DNA of 64,000 nt, from positions 682,001 to 746,000 of the forward strand of contig JACJYV010000001.1 of NCBI GenBank assembly GCA_020635905.1, in the 5' to 3' direction. The DNA comes from Bacteroidia bacterium. GTDB lineage: Bacteria; Bacteroidota; Bacteroidia; J057; JADKCL01. The notes beneath the pieces are model-generated. The model was not told the DNA's origin, did no database searches, and worked only from the letters and a program-made list of their open reading frames with translations. Below, in pieces: positions 35,284 to 48,931 of the stretch (position 1 is its first letter; the number at the start of each line of letters is the position of its first letter). The translations under genes and the position numbers were made by a program.

Positions 35284-36615
35284 TCAGGAACGGTTTTTCA
35301 TTTTTGTTTCGATTTCTCCCTCCAGAAATTCACGCAGGGGTTCTATGCGAATTTTCGAGAGTACGTCGCTGGCGAATGCCTGCGTGAGCAGGGCCTGGGC
35401 CGACGCTTCAGGGATTCCGCGGGCCATGAGGTAAAACATCGCATCCTGATCCAGTTTGCCCGTGGTGGCGCCGTGGCTGCATTTCACGTCATCAGCCCAG
35501 ATTTCCAGTTGAGGTTTGGTGTTGATGGTGGCGTTATTGGAAAGGAGAATGTTTTTATTGGACTGAAAGGCATTGGTTTTCTGGGCATCCTGACGCACCA
35601 TCACCTTGCCATTGAATACGCCCGTTGAGTTCCCATCAAGCACCCCTTTGTATAATTCGTTGCTTTCGCAATGGGGTACTGCATGGTCCACCAGGGTATG
35701 GTTGTCCACGTGCTGGTTTCCGCTCAGGAAGTATAATCCGTAAAGGTGGCATTCAGTATGGGCCTCCTGGAAAAGAAAATTCAGGTTATTGCGCACAAAC
35801 TGGCCCTCCAGGGTCACGGTCACGGTATTCACTAGGGAACCTTTTCCCTGCACGATCTGGGTCTGATCTATGAGAAAGGATTGAGATTTGTCGCGTTGAA
35901 TGAAGTAAATATCCAGATTGGCCTGATTTTCGGCCACCACCTCAGTCACCACATTGGAAAAACCTTCGTGTGATCCCAGGGTGTAATGGGTGGAAATGAT
36001 TTTAGCCTCAGAGCCTTCGTGGGCCAGGATCAGGTTGCGGGTATTGTAAACGAGGTTTCCATGGCGGGCATCCGTCAGGTGCAGGATGTGTACGGGATAC
36101 TCCAGGACCTTTCCTTTGGCGATCTGCAAAAATGCCCCGTCCTGACTGAAGGCCGTATTCAGGGCGGCAAAGGCCTGATCTTTGATGGGAGCGTATTTTC
36201 CGAAATGACGATTCAGACTGGGCTCTCCATTTTCGAGGGCCTTTTTCAATCCTCCTGCCTGAATTACGTTGCCTTTCTCTTTAATCTCAGATAATGCGGG
36301 CTGGAAAAAACCATTGACAAATACCAAAAGGTTGGCTTCCAGGCCCGGGATAAGGTAAGGATTCAGGTCGGCACGGGTCAATCCATGGGACTGGGGGAAA
36401 AATGCCTGGGCAAATTCACTCTGCAAAAGGGGCGCAACGGAGGTGTATTTCCATTCTTCGTGCCGGGTGGTGGGAAATCCGATTTTGGCAAATTCCGCCA
36501 TGGCCTCCTTTCTGAGGGGTGACCAGGCATTCTGCCCGAGACTTCCTTCCAGCATTTCAAAATGGGAAACCCATTCCTCTTTTATTTTCGACCTGTCAGT
36601 GGTTGTCTGACTCAT
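35284..36615 (-). CDS. sufD: SUF scaffold subunit SufD
   Basis: 443 residues from the ATG at 36615. A longer frame runs into sufC, but its extra N-terminus is not SufD-like. The SufBD beta-helix core is recognised by the C-terminal block (LEIWADDVKCSHGATTGKLDQDAMFYLMARGI), including the conserved His-Gly. It forms the SufBC2D complex that builds Fe-S clusters. It starts 13 bases after the sufC stop. Confidence 0.95.
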   Translation of the reverse strand: MSQTTTDRSKIKEEWVSHFEMLEGSLGQNAWSPLRKEAMAEFAKIGFPTTRHEEWKYTSVAPLLQSEFAQAFFPQSHGLTRADLNPYLIPGLEANLLVFVNGFFQPALSEIKEKGNVIQAGGLKKALENGEPSLNRHFGKYAPIKDQAFAALNTAFSQDGAFLQIAKGKVLEYPVHILHLTDARHGNLVYNTRNLILAHEGSEAKIISTHYTLGSHEGFSNVVTEVVAENQANLDIYFIQRDKSQSFLIDQTQIVQGKGSLVNTVTVTLEGQFVRNNLNFLFQEAHTECHLYGLYFLSGNQHVDNHTLVDHAVPHCESNELYKGVLDGNSTGVFNGKVMVRQDAQKTNAFQSNKNILLSNNATINTKPQLEIWADDVKCSHGATTGKLDQDAMFYLMARGIPEASAQALLTQAFASDVLSKIRIEPLREFLEGEIETKMKNRS

Positions 36616-36628
36616 TTTTTTCTTTTTT

Positions 36629-37387
36629 TCAGACCGCGGGTGCGGTTTCTTTTTTAATCCAATCGTAACCTTTTTCCTCGAGTTCGAGGGCAAGTTCTTT
36701 GCCGCCCGTCTTGACGATGCGGCCATTCCACAGTACATGCACCACATCGGGCACAATATAATCCAGCAGCCGCTGGTAATGGGTCACCACGATGAAGGCC
36801 CGCTTCCCATCGCGTAATTTGTTTACTCCGTTGGCCACAATACGTAGTGCGTCAATGTCGAGCCCGGAATCCGTTTCGTCGAGAATAGCCAGATTGGGTT
36901 CCAGCATGGCCATCTGAAAGATCTCATTGCGTTTTTTCTCGCCCCCGGAAAATCCTTCGTTGATAGAGCGTTTGGTCAGTTCTGAATCAATTTCCACCAG
37001 AGCAGACTTTTCTTTTACCATCTTCAGGAAATCACCAGCCTTGATATCTTCCAGACCCTCGTGTTCCCGTTTGGCATTCACTGCATGCTTGAGGAAGTTG
37101 ATGGTGGTGATGCCGGGAATTTCAACCGGATATTGAAAAGCCAGGAAAATTCCTTCGCGGGCCCGCTCGTCGGCTTCGAGTTCAAGCAAATCCTTGCCCA
37201 GGTACTCCACGGAGCCGCTGGTTACTTCGAACTCTTCCTTTCCGGCCAGCACAGAGGCCAGGGTGCTTTTGCCTGAGCCATTGGGGCCCATGATGGCATG
37301 CACTTCCCCGGGTTTGATTTCGAGGTTAATTCCCTTGAGAATTTCCTTTTCTTCAACGCTTACTTTAAGATCTTTTATTTTTAGCAT
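36629..37387 (-). CDS. sufC: SUF ATPase SufC
   Basis: 252 residues, ABC-type ATPase. Walker A is GPNGSGKST (34-42), the ABC signature is FSGGEKKR, and Walker B is LAILDETDSGLDIDAL, the SufC version. His in VVTHYQRLLDYI is the switch residue. It powers cluster assembly on SufB-SufD. The 91-bp gap from sufB is filled by a heptad array. Confidence 0.97.
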   Translation of the reverse strand: MLKIKDLKVSVEEKEILKGINLEIKPGEVHAIMGPNGSGKSTLASVLAGKEEFEVTSGSVEYLGKDLLELEADERAREGIFLAFQYPVEIPGITTINFLKHAVNAKREHEGLEDIKAGDFLKMVKEKSALVEIDSELTKRSINEGFSGGEKKRNEIFQMAMLEPNLAILDETDSGLDIDALRIVANGVNKLRDGKRAFIVVTHYQRLLDYIVPDVVHVLWNGRIVKTGGKELALELEEKGYDWIKKETAPAV

Positions 37388-37393
37388 ATTTTT

Positions 37394-37475
37394 CGTGGTG
37401 GTGGTTGTTAGTTGGTGGTTTTTAGTTGTTAGTTGTTAGTTGTGGTTTCGAAACTGTAAACCGTTAACAGTAAAC
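37394..37475. repeat. Heptad array between sufB and sufC
   Basis: 7-mers of GTTGTTA / GTTGGTG type pass into CYGTAAA / ACAGTAA type before the sufB stop. It fills almost the whole intra-operon gap. Confidence 0.8.
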
Positions 37476-37478
37476 TGG

Positions 37479-38924
37479 TTACCCGACGCTTCCTTCCAGG
37501 GATATGGCCAGCAATTTCTGGGCTTCCACGGCAAATTCCATGGGCAATTTGTTCAGTACTTCGCGGGAAAATCCGTTTACAATTAGTCCAATGGCTGTTT
37601 CTGTATCAATTCCCCTTTGGTTGCAGTAGAAAAGCTGGTCCTCCCCGATTTTGGAGGTGGTGGCTTCGTGTTCGACCTGTCCCGAAGGATTTTTTACCTC
37701 GATGTACGGGAAAGTATGGGCTCCGCACTTGTCGCCAAGCAAAAGGGAGTCACACTGGGAGAAGTTGCGGGCATTTTCTGCGCCTTTCATGATCTTGACC
37801 AGCCCGCGGTAAGAATTCTGGCTTTTTCCAGCTGATATTCCCTTGGATATGATAGTCGATTTGGTGTTTTTCCCGGCGTGAATCATTTTGGTGCCCGTAT
37901 CCGCCTGCTGGAAGTTGTTGGTCAGGGCCACGGAGTAAAATTCCCCTACGGAATTATCGCCTTTGAGCACGCAACTTGGGTATTTCCAGGTGATGGCAGA
38001 GCCCGTCTCGACCTGGGTCCAGGAAATTTTGGAGTTTTTACCCCGACACTCTCCCCGTTTGGTTACGAAGTTGTAGATACCTCCCTTGCCCTGGTCATCG
38101 CCTGGATACCAGTTCTGGACGGTTGAATATTTGATTTCGGCATCGTCCAGGGTAACCAGTTCAACCACAGCCGCGTGCAACTGGTTTTCGTCGCGCATGG
38201 GGGCGGTACAACCTTCGAGGTAGCTGACGTAGCTGCTTTCATCGGCAATGATGAGGGTCCGCTCAAACTGGCCAGTTTTGGCTTCGTTGATGCGGAAATA
38301 GGTGCTGAGTTCCATAGGGCAACGCACTCCTTTGGGAATGTACACAAAGCTGCCATCTGAAAACACCGCGGAATTGAGGCTCGCGTAGTAATTGTCCGTG
38401 TAGGGAACCACTGAGCCCAGGTATTTTTTTACGAGTTCGGGATGGTTGATGACAGCCTCGGAAATAGGGCAAAAGATAACGCCCAGTTCCTTCAGCTTTT
38501 CCTTGAAGGTAGTCACCACGGAAACAGAGTCGAAAACGACGTCTACCGCCACCCCGGCCAATACTTTTTGCTCTTCGAGGCTGATCCCCAGTTTGTCAAA
38601 GGTTTTGCGCAATTCTGGATCCACTTCGTCCATGGAATTGAGTTGCTTCTTCTTTTTGGGCGCTGCGTAATAGCTGATGGACTGGAAGTCGATTTCGGGA
38701 TAATGTACATTGGGCCATTTGGGTTCGGCCAGTTTTTCCCAATGGCGAAAGGCGCGCAGGCGCCAGTTGAGCATCCATTCGGGCTCATTTTTCTTTTGGG
38801 AAATAAAACGTACGGTTTCCTCAGTGAGTCCGACTTTTGCGATGTCGGATTCAATTTCGGTTACAAAACCGTACTTATACTCCTGTCGGGCAACTTCTTC
38901 CAGGATTTTTGTGTCTTCACTCAT
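37479..38924 (-). CDS. sufB: SUF scaffold subunit SufB
   Basis: 481 residues, first gene of the operon. Diagnostic stretches are SVVPYTDNYYASLNSAVFSDG, YIPKGVRCPMELSTYFRIN, YLEGCTAPMRDENQLHAA and the C-terminal GIDTETAIGLIVNGF. The conserved cysteines (GCTAP, QCDSLLLGDKCGAH) are present. It is the main scaffold on which the Fe-S cluster forms. Confidence 0.97.
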   Translation of the reverse strand: MSEDTKILEEVARQEYKYGFVTEIESDIAKVGLTEETVRFISQKKNEPEWMLNWRLRAFRHWEKLAEPKWPNVHYPEIDFQSISYYAAPKKKKQLNSMDEVDPELRKTFDKLGISLEEQKVLAGVAVDVVFDSVSVVTTFKEKLKELGVIFCPISEAVINHPELVKKYLGSVVPYTDNYYASLNSAVFSDGSFVYIPKGVRCPMELSTYFRINEAKTGQFERTLIIADESSYVSYLEGCTAPMRDENQLHAAVVELVTLDDAEIKYSTVQNWYPGDDQGKGGIYNFVTKRGECRGKNSKISWTQVETGSAITWKYPSCVLKGDNSVGEFYSVALTNNFQQADTGTKMIHAGKNTKSTIISKGISAGKSQNSYRGLVKIMKGAENARNFSQCDSLLLGDKCGAHTFPYIEVKNPSGQVEHEATTSKIGEDQLFYCNQRGIDTETAIGLIVNGFSREVLNKLPMEFAVEAQKLLAISLEGSVG

Positions 38925-38959
38925 GTATCTATTTATTTAGACTGATTCTAAATAACGGA

Positions 38960-38967
38960 CAAATATA
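38960..38967 (-). promoter_or_regulatory. Likely suf operon promoter (-7 element)
   Basis: On the minus strand TATATTTG matches the Bacteroidota TAnnTTTG -7 element exactly, about 36 bases before the sufB ATG. No convincing TTG is found 19-21 bases further up. No obvious Fur- or IscR-type palindrome is visible. Confidence 0.5.
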
Positions 38968-39098
38968 CAACTATTGGGTAATAAAAATGTTTTTGAGAGG
39001 AAAAAGTCGGGGTTTCGGGTAACAATAATCCCAATTTTGGGGGAGGCGGGAATTTCTGGTGTTACTCTAAGTTAGGTAGTGTTGATTTGGGCCAAAAA

Positions 39099-39132
39099 AG
39101 AAAACCCGATCCATTACTGGACCGGGTTTCTT
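39099..39132 (-). terminator. rRNA operon terminator
   Basis: On the minus strand AACCCGGTCC, AGTAAT and GGATCGGGTT form a 10-bp stem with one G-U pair, followed by TTCTTTTTT. It lies directly after the 5S gene. Confidence 0.85.
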
Positions 39133-39134
39133 AA

Positions 39135-39247
<113 letters not shown>

Positions 39248-39405
39248 TATTTTTAAGAGATGTCAGACTTTGAGATTTTAGATTTCAGAGAGGAATGCAA
39301 TTTATGTTTGCCTGCCGTCTGTCATCTAAAATCTGATTGTCTCAAATCTCAATCGACATATGTAAAAGGGAAGTAACGTGGAAACGTTTACAAAGAAAAC
39401 TTCTT
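39248..39405 (-). other. 23S-5S spacer with inverted GAT/ATC heptads
   Basis: Contains AGATTTTAGAT near 39275 and its complement ATCTAAAATCT near 39326, made of heptad-like words. They could pair in the precursor RNA and help processing. No gene. Confidence 0.5.
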
Positions 39406-42302
<2,897 letters not shown>

Positions 42303-42578
42303 ATTCCACTATCATTACAATAATGAAATTGCCTTTGTATAATTTTACCTTCTATAACTCGAAGAATTACAAAAAAATTAAAATTATGCTTCCGCATTAC
42401 TTTTTCCCCTTTTACTACTATGTCAATTAACTTTTTAAAACAAGTTATTAGTCTCTAGTCCTTAGTCGTGAGTGGCTTGCGCCTTTCTCATTCCCTTATA
42501 CTAACTTAAATAACTCGCACAGAAACTCTCACTAAAGGGCCTAAAGGGAGGTCTTCTTTAGTTCTGGTTTCTTTTTTG
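42303..42578 (-). other. Spacer between tRNA-Ala and 23S, with heptads
   Basis: No gene. At about 42447-42478 lies a short run of TCNNTAG-type 7-mers (TTATTAG, TCTCTAG, TCCTTAG, TCGTGAG). The rest is AT-rich and probably contains processing stems. Confidence 0.55.
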
Positions 42579-42652
42579 TGGAGAATGTCGGAGTCGAACC
42601 GACGACCCCCTGCTTGCAAAGCAGGTGCTCTAGCCAGCTGAGCTAATCCCCC
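42579..42652 (-). tRNA. tRNA-Ala (TGC)
   Basis: A 74-nt cloverleaf. 5' GGGGGAT pairs with ATTCTCC, the anticodon loop is TTTGCAA (anticodon TGC) and the T-loop is GGTTCGACTCC. It lies in the 16S-23S spacer as usual. Confidence 0.97.
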
Positions 42653-42733
42653 AGGTTCAATCTTCAATCGACAAGTGCAACTGACTCTACCGTGGGGTAG
42701 GCGAATTGCCTTTTGTCAATTGACCATCGAAAG

Positions 42734-42807
42734 TGGGCCTACGTGGACTCGAACCACGGACCTCTACATTATCAGTGTAGCGCTCTAACCAACTGAGCTA
42801 TAAGCCC
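42734..42807 (-). tRNA. tRNA-Ile (GAT)
   Basis: A 74-nt cloverleaf. 5' GGGCTTA pairs with TAGGCCC, the anticodon loop is CTGATAA (anticodon GAT) and the T-loop is GGTTCGAGTCC. It lies between 16S and tRNA-Ala. Confidence 0.97.
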
Positions 42808-42956
42808 GATTTCAATCTTTAGTTTCGCTGACTGTTTCCAGCCACCAAACCATCAACTGGTTCGTCCATCGTAATGGTGTATATATTAAATAGCAGCGTC
42901 AAAGAGCCCAAATCAAGGATCGACCCCTGTTTATCCCGAATCGCTTCGGGACTCTC

Positions 42957-44482
<1,526 letters not shown>

Positions 44483-44646
44483 AATTAACTTTACTCAAGA
44501 CCCAACATCGCTGCCGAATCTCAAGAAGGGTCTGGTTTATCCTTAATTCTTAAGGCTCCTTGACTATGCTGCTATTCTAATATCATTTTCTCAAAGAACA
44601 ACGACCCCAAGGCCGTTTCCCTTTCCGATTTCTCTCTAAGGGACTG

Positions 44647-44678
44647 CAAAGATAGGAGCCTTCAGATAACACGCAAAA
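44647..44678 (-). promoter_or_regulatory. rRNA operon promoter
   Basis: On the minus strand TTTTG (44678-44674), a 19-bp spacer and TATCTTTG (44654-44647), an exact fit to the Bacteroidota consensus. It is followed by CAGTCC, the same bases that follow the -7 element of the tRNA-Ala(GGC) promoter near 58874. The leader to 16S is about 160 nt. Confidence 0.82.
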
Positions 44679-44877
44679 TGTTTTCAAACTTTTTTTGAGG
44701 AAAATGGTGGAAAAATTTTCTTTTACCCGCAAACTCATTGATTATCAGGGAGAAAATTTTTCATATTTTTTATAAATTTTGCCCAAAACATATTGAAACA
44801 ACCATTATAAAGGACATTTTCAGAAGTTCTTTTCATTCTTGGGATTGACCTGTATCTTTCCGGAATTGATGGTTTAA

Positions 44878-46320
44878 ATGGGAAATTCAGCCAAACACAA
44901 AAAGATTCGCAGATGGATGGGTTTTGTCCTGCTTTTGGTCCTGCTGCCGCTGGGAGGATTGATGATCAAATACTTCCATTACAGGTGGAATTTTGACCTG
45001 ACCCACCTTCCCCATGAGTCCATGAATCCTGCTGATCTCGAAACTTATACTGATAAATTTTATTACGAGCCAGGCGATACTATTCTGTTTCACATTCATT
45101 CTGAAACGCAATTTTGCCAGCTACAAATTCAGCGCATTTTGCCGGGGTATCAATTTGAAAATATTTGGGCTTACGGATTTGGTATAAGAAAACAGGCTTT
45201 ACGGGATGATGCAGCAGAAAACGGTTGTGATTGGGAAGTCAATTATAAAGTTCCAATTGGGGAGCAATTTAAGCCTGGCTATTACCGTACGCGCCTTTAC
45301 AGCCTGGACAGCACCGTCAAAGAGGGGTATTCAGTTTTTCTGGTGGGGGATGGAAAGCCAGATAAAGAGGTGGTTATTTTTGCCCCGGTGAGCACCTGGC
45401 AGGCTTATAACAAGTACGGGGGAAAGTCGTTGTATGTGAATTTTCCGGGTCTGGAGACGGTTTATTATGTTTCAAGCCAGCGGCCAACATCAAATCTGGA
45501 GTTTGGTGTTTCTCTGGTGGGGACGGACGTGCCAGTCGAAGCAGGGATTTTTGGATGGTTTAGCTCACATTACGAGACTACAGTTTTGCCCGATTATTTT
45601 CTGGAAATGCCTGAAAAAATCCCCTCTGCCAAAATTTATGTGCTGGCGGGCCACTGCGAATATGTTTCTGAAAAAATGTACAACCAACTGGAAAAGGCTG
45701 TGAATGAGGGAGTTTCGCTGATTTCCCTGGGTGGCAATCAGATTTACTGGAAAACTAAATGGAATGAGGATTACTCTCAAATGGAATGCCGAAAGGACCT
45801 CAGTTTTTTCAGTTTTGGCGACCCGGGAGGCAAGTGGAGGCATAATATGCGTCAGGAAGAAGGATTACTTGGAGTCCGTTTTGATGAAAAGGGGATTGGC
45901 ACCTATGCGCCCTATGAAGTTATGGATGCAAATCATTGGCTTTTCAATGGGCTGAAGGTGAAAAACGGGGACCTTTTTGGCCAAAAAGGGATGAACGACC
46001 TTGCTTTGTCGGGTAATGAAACGGACAAGCAAGGCTGGAGAACCCCTTCGGATTTTGTGTTACTGGCCAAAGGTAAAAATCCTGAATTCGGGCGGGAAAA
46101 TGAGTTATTCTGGAAAGGGGATGATCCTTACTGGGATGGTAAGGGAGGGGGAGAAATTGTTTTTCGGGAATTGAAAAACGGGGCAGGTATTCTTTCCACG
46201 GGCAGCATCCAGAGTGGCTCAGGCATGGGTTATGACGCAGTTATGACCGGGCTGTTGCAGAATTTCTGCGATAAATATGCAGGGAAAAAGGAATTGGAAT
46301 CCCATTTGGAGGGAAATTAA
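44878..46320 (+). CDS. N,N-dimethylformamidase beta-subunit-like protein
   Basis: 480 residues with an N-terminal transmembrane anchor (MGFVLLLVLLPLGGLMI, about 14-30). The rest resembles the C-terminal domain of the large subunit of N,N-dimethylformamidase: APVSTWQAYNKYGGKSLY, YVLAGHCEYVSEKMYNQLEKAVNEG, SLISLGGNQIYWK and a glutamine-amidotransferase-like ending (GAGILSTGSIQSGSG). An FN3-like or jelly-roll segment lies in between. Members of this broad family occur in organisms with no DMF use, so the substrate is unknown. It stands alone after the rRNA promoter region. Confidence 0.8.
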   Translation: MGNSAKHKKIRRWMGFVLLLVLLPLGGLMIKYFHYRWNFDLTHLPHESMNPADLETYTDKFYYEPGDTILFHIHSETQFCQLQIQRILPGYQFENIWAYGFGIRKQALRDDAAENGCDWEVNYKVPIGEQFKPGYYRTRLYSLDSTVKEGYSVFLVGDGKPDKEVVIFAPVSTWQAYNKYGGKSLYVNFPGLETVYYVSSQRPTSNLEFGVSLVGTDVPVEAGIFGWFSSHYETTVLPDYFLEMPEKIPSAKIYVLAGHCEYVSEKMYNQLEKAVNEGVSLISLGGNQIYWKTKWNEDYSQMECRKDLSFFSFGDPGGKWRHNMRQEEGLLGVRFDEKGIGTYAPYEVMDANHWLFNGLKVKNGDLFGQKGMNDLALSGNETDKQGWRTPSDFVLLAKGKNPEFGRENELFWKGDDPYWDGKGGGEIVFRELKNGAGILSTGSIQSGSGMGYDAVMTGLLQNFCDKYAGKKELESHLEGN

Positions 46321-46341
46321 AACCTTGATCACCAGATAAAT

Positions 46342-47469
46342 TTACTTTCTGACTCCCAGCCTGGCCCGCATATCTTCCACCGCACTGACCGCATCTTCAA
46401 AGGCAGGATCAAGCTTTGCGGCCTTCTCGTAACTGGCCAGGGCCGTTTGATAATCTCCAAAGTATTCGTTGATCGAACCGCTCATAAAATGAGCTTTTTC
46501 ATTGGCTGGATCCAACTCAATTACCTTTTTGAAATCAGTCAGAGCTTCGTCATATTTGTCCAGCAAAAAGAAGCAATAACCGCGGTTATAAAGGGCTTTG
46601 GTAAAATCAGGGTCATTTTGAATGGCACGGGAATACTCTGATACAGCCATTCTGAGCGTGCTTTCAAATTCAAGTTTTTGGGTGGAATCCGTCACGGCAT
46701 TGGCCATGCGAAAGAACATGTTTCCCTCGTTGAAATGGCCAACGGGATGGCCGGGAGAAATGGCAAGAATGCGGTCGTTGAACAAGCTGGCACGGCCTGC
46801 ATCCTTGTAAACGTTCAAGTACATATCGTGTAATTGCGCCAACGCTTTGACAAAGGATGAATCCTTTTCGAGGGCCAGGTTATAAAGTTCCTCTGCTTTT
46901 TTGTTTTTCCCCTGGCTTTCGTACAAAAATCCCTTGGCAAAATAGTAGGTTGGGTCCCCGGGATCGAGTTCTATGGCCGTGTTATAATACTTTTCAGCTT
47001 CAGGGTAATCTGCCTTGAAAAACTGAATCTGCCCCAGGGTGTAAAAGGTCTCGGGGTTGTCAGAACCCATGCGGGCCGATTCCTTGAACAGTTTCTGAGC
47101 CAGCTCATTATCGTTTTGCACGTAAGCAAAATATCCCTTCAAATGCCAGCTTTCGGGCGCCTGATCATTCAAATCAAGAGATTTGTCAATGTCGATGAGG
47201 GCCTGGGCAGTATTGCCCATTTGATAATAAATCAGGGCCCGGTCGTAATACAAGGAGTAATTGTCCTTGCCGAACTCCAATTGATGATTCACCCGCTCTA
47301 GCCGGGCTTCAAGGGAGGTCGTATCGGCAACCTGGCTCAGGGAATCAGCCAAATGGCGATTCTGATGATCATTTCCTTGGTTTTTGTTGCCAGTACAGGA
47401 GAAAAGGACCAGACCGGCGAGGGCACCCAGGACAATCTGAAAACCCCGTTTTCGTTTCGTTGTGCTCAT
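46342..47469 (-). CDS. TPR-repeat lipoprotein
   Basis: 375 residues from the Met at 47469, which opens a lipoprotein signal (MSTTKRKRGFQIVLGALAGL, lipobox LFSC). An upstream in-frame ATG at 47526 overlaps the tilS stop by one base and is possible, but would precede the signal with an odd hydrophobic segment. About eight tetratricopeptide repeats run from residue 60 to the end (for example ALIYYQMGNTAQALIDIDKS, YNRGYCFFLLDKYDEALTDF). Probably a periplasmic scaffold. Co-transcribed with tilS. Confidence 0.88.
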   Translation of the reverse strand: MSTTKRKRGFQIVLGALAGLVLFSCTGNKNQGNDHQNRHLADSLSQVADTTSLEARLERVNHQLEFGKDNYSLYYDRALIYYQMGNTAQALIDIDKSLDLNDQAPESWHLKGYFAYVQNDNELAQKLFKESARMGSDNPETFYTLGQIQFFKADYPEAEKYYNTAIELDPGDPTYYFAKGFLYESQGKNKKAEELYNLALEKDSSFVKALAQLHDMYLNVYKDAGRASLFNDRILAISPGHPVGHFNEGNMFFRMANAVTDSTQKLEFESTLRMAVSEYSRAIQNDPDFTKALYNRGYCFFLLDKYDEALTDFKKVIELDPANEKAHFMSGSINEYFGDYQTALASYEKAAKLDPAFEDAVSAVEDMRARLGVRK

Positions 47470-47525
47470 AAGCCCTGAAATTAAGGCCCCGAAAGCGATT
47501 ATTCGACCCCAAACGTTTCCCTTCA

Positions 47526-48857
47526 TTACACAGTTTTAAGATAAATTCTAAGCTCCTTTTTGGTGTTCTGATCCAATTTTACGCCTTCTGCAATGCGAAA
47601 GCCAGACAAACATATAATTTGTTTGGCATCTTCAAAAAGAAGGACCTCAGATTTATTGAAACGGCTGACTTTCTGGTCAATAAAAATGTCCTTGATCTTT
47701 TTAGTCCCGTGAAACCCCAGGGGCTGCATGCGGTCTCCCTTTTGCCAGGTCCTGACCTTCAAAGGCCAATGAATTTTTTCAGCGTCCATTCGAAACATCT
47801 CCTCCCCTTTCCCGGATTTCAGAGAATCATTTGCATTATGCCATTCTAAACGAAGTCGCTGTTGCTTTATTTCCCATTCCTTTTCCCCAACTTCATCCAG
47901 GGATACCAACAACTCAACGGCCTCACTTTCTTTTTTCACCTTCCTGATTACGATCGTTTGACGGTCTTTCAGAATTTCAAACCCTTCTAAAAACAATTTC
48001 CGCCCCACTTCTGAATCGATTAACCGTGCGATTTCAACGGCATGGATACCAGAAAATCCTTCGTTTTCCAGCCATAAAGGCAAAAAAATCTTCAGTTCCT
48101 CGCTTGAATGAGTGTTTAAATTGATCTCGATATTGCCTGTCTCCTGATCTTTTTTAACCGCACTTTCCCGAAAGGAATGATCCATTAACCATTGAAATTG
48201 AGCTGCATAGGATTTTTCCCGTTCGATCAACTGATGCTGCCAGGAAGGATTTACAGTTGAAAGTACAGGGGCTAATTCATTGCGAATCAGATTCCTCAGG
48301 TATTTGGAGGAATCATTGGAAGGATCAAGCCGGAAAGGTATTTGGTTATCTTCTGCAAATTTCAGGATATCAGCTTTGGAATAATCCAGGAGTGGCCGCC
48401 AAAAAGGGCCGTTTACCCTCGGGATGCCCATCAGGTGTCGTGAACTGCCCCCACGAAGGAGATTCATGAGAATTGATTCAGCCTGATCGTCGGCATGATG
48501 GCCCAAAACCACCCAGTCAAATCCCTCTTTATCAATCAGTTCCCGAAAAAAATCATACCTTAATTCACGCGCTGCAACCTGGACAGAAATTTTATTATCC
48601 AGGGCATAATCTGCCGTTTCCAACCTTTTGGAAAAGAAGGGAATCCCCCATTTTGCGGCCATTTCAGCCACAAAATCCGCCTCCTCTATGGATTCCTCTC
48701 GCAAAGCAAAATCACAATGAACAATTCCGTGAAGTCCCCCCCTTTGGTGAAAAATCCAGGCCAAAACCATGGAATCAGGCCCACCCGAAACTGCAGCAAG
48801 AACCTTTTGATTCTCCATGAGCAGATTAAAAAAATTGGAATCGTTAAAGGATAACAT
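47526..48857 (-). CDS. tilS: tRNA(Ile)-lysidine synthase TilS
   Basis: About 443 residues if started at the Met at 48857. The PP-loop SGGPDSM binds ATP, and HCDFALREESIEEADFV and LGHHADDQAESILMNLLRGG match the family. The C-terminal third has the TilS tRNA-binding domains (RTWQKGDRMQPLGFHGTKKIKDIFID). It converts the wobble C of tRNA-Ile(CAT) to lysidine, an essential step for reading AUA. Divergent from the XRE/ImmA gene. Confidence 0.95.
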   Translation of the reverse strand: MLSFNDSNFFNLLMENQKVLAAVSGGPDSMVLAWIFHQRGGLHGIVHCDFALREESIEEADFVAEMAAKWGIPFFSKRLETADYALDNKISVQVAARELRYDFFRELIDKEGFDWVVLGHHADDQAESILMNLLRGGSSRHLMGIPRVNGPFWRPLLDYSKADILKFAEDNQIPFRLDPSNDSSKYLRNLIRNELAPVLSTVNPSWQHQLIEREKSYAAQFQWLMDHSFRESAVKKDQETGNIEINLNTHSSEELKIFLPLWLENEGFSGIHAVEIARLIDSEVGRKLFLEGFEILKDRQTIVIRKVKKESEAVELLVSLDEVGEKEWEIKQQRLRLEWHNANDSLKSGKGEEMFRMDAEKIHWPLKVRTWQKGDRMQPLGFHGTKKIKDIFIDQKVSRFNKSEVLLFEDAKQIICLSGFRIAEGVKLDQNTKKELRIYLKTV

Positions 48858-48877
48858 GAGACAAAAATAAAAAAATG

Positions 48878-48923
48878 GTTGACGAACCAAAAATAAAATG
48901 TAAATTTGTCAACTGAGAGGAGG
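48878..48923 (+). promoter_or_regulatory. Promoter and probable operator of the XRE/ImmA-PIN pair
   Basis: TTG at 48879-48881, a 19-bp spacer and TAAATTTG at 48901-48908 form a near-perfect Bacteroidota promoter. GTTGAC (48878-48883) and GTCAAC (48908-48913) are inverted copies that bracket the promoter core, a natural operator for the encoded helix-turn-helix protein. A strong AGGAGG ribosome site (48918-48923) precedes the ATG at 48932. Confidence 0.75.
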
Positions 48924-48931
48924 AAAAAAGA

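Noticed and set aside
42579..42807. Selenocysteine or unusual tRNA in the rRNA spacer
   Set aside because: Both are ordinary Ala(TGC) and Ile(GAT) tRNAs of 74 nt.
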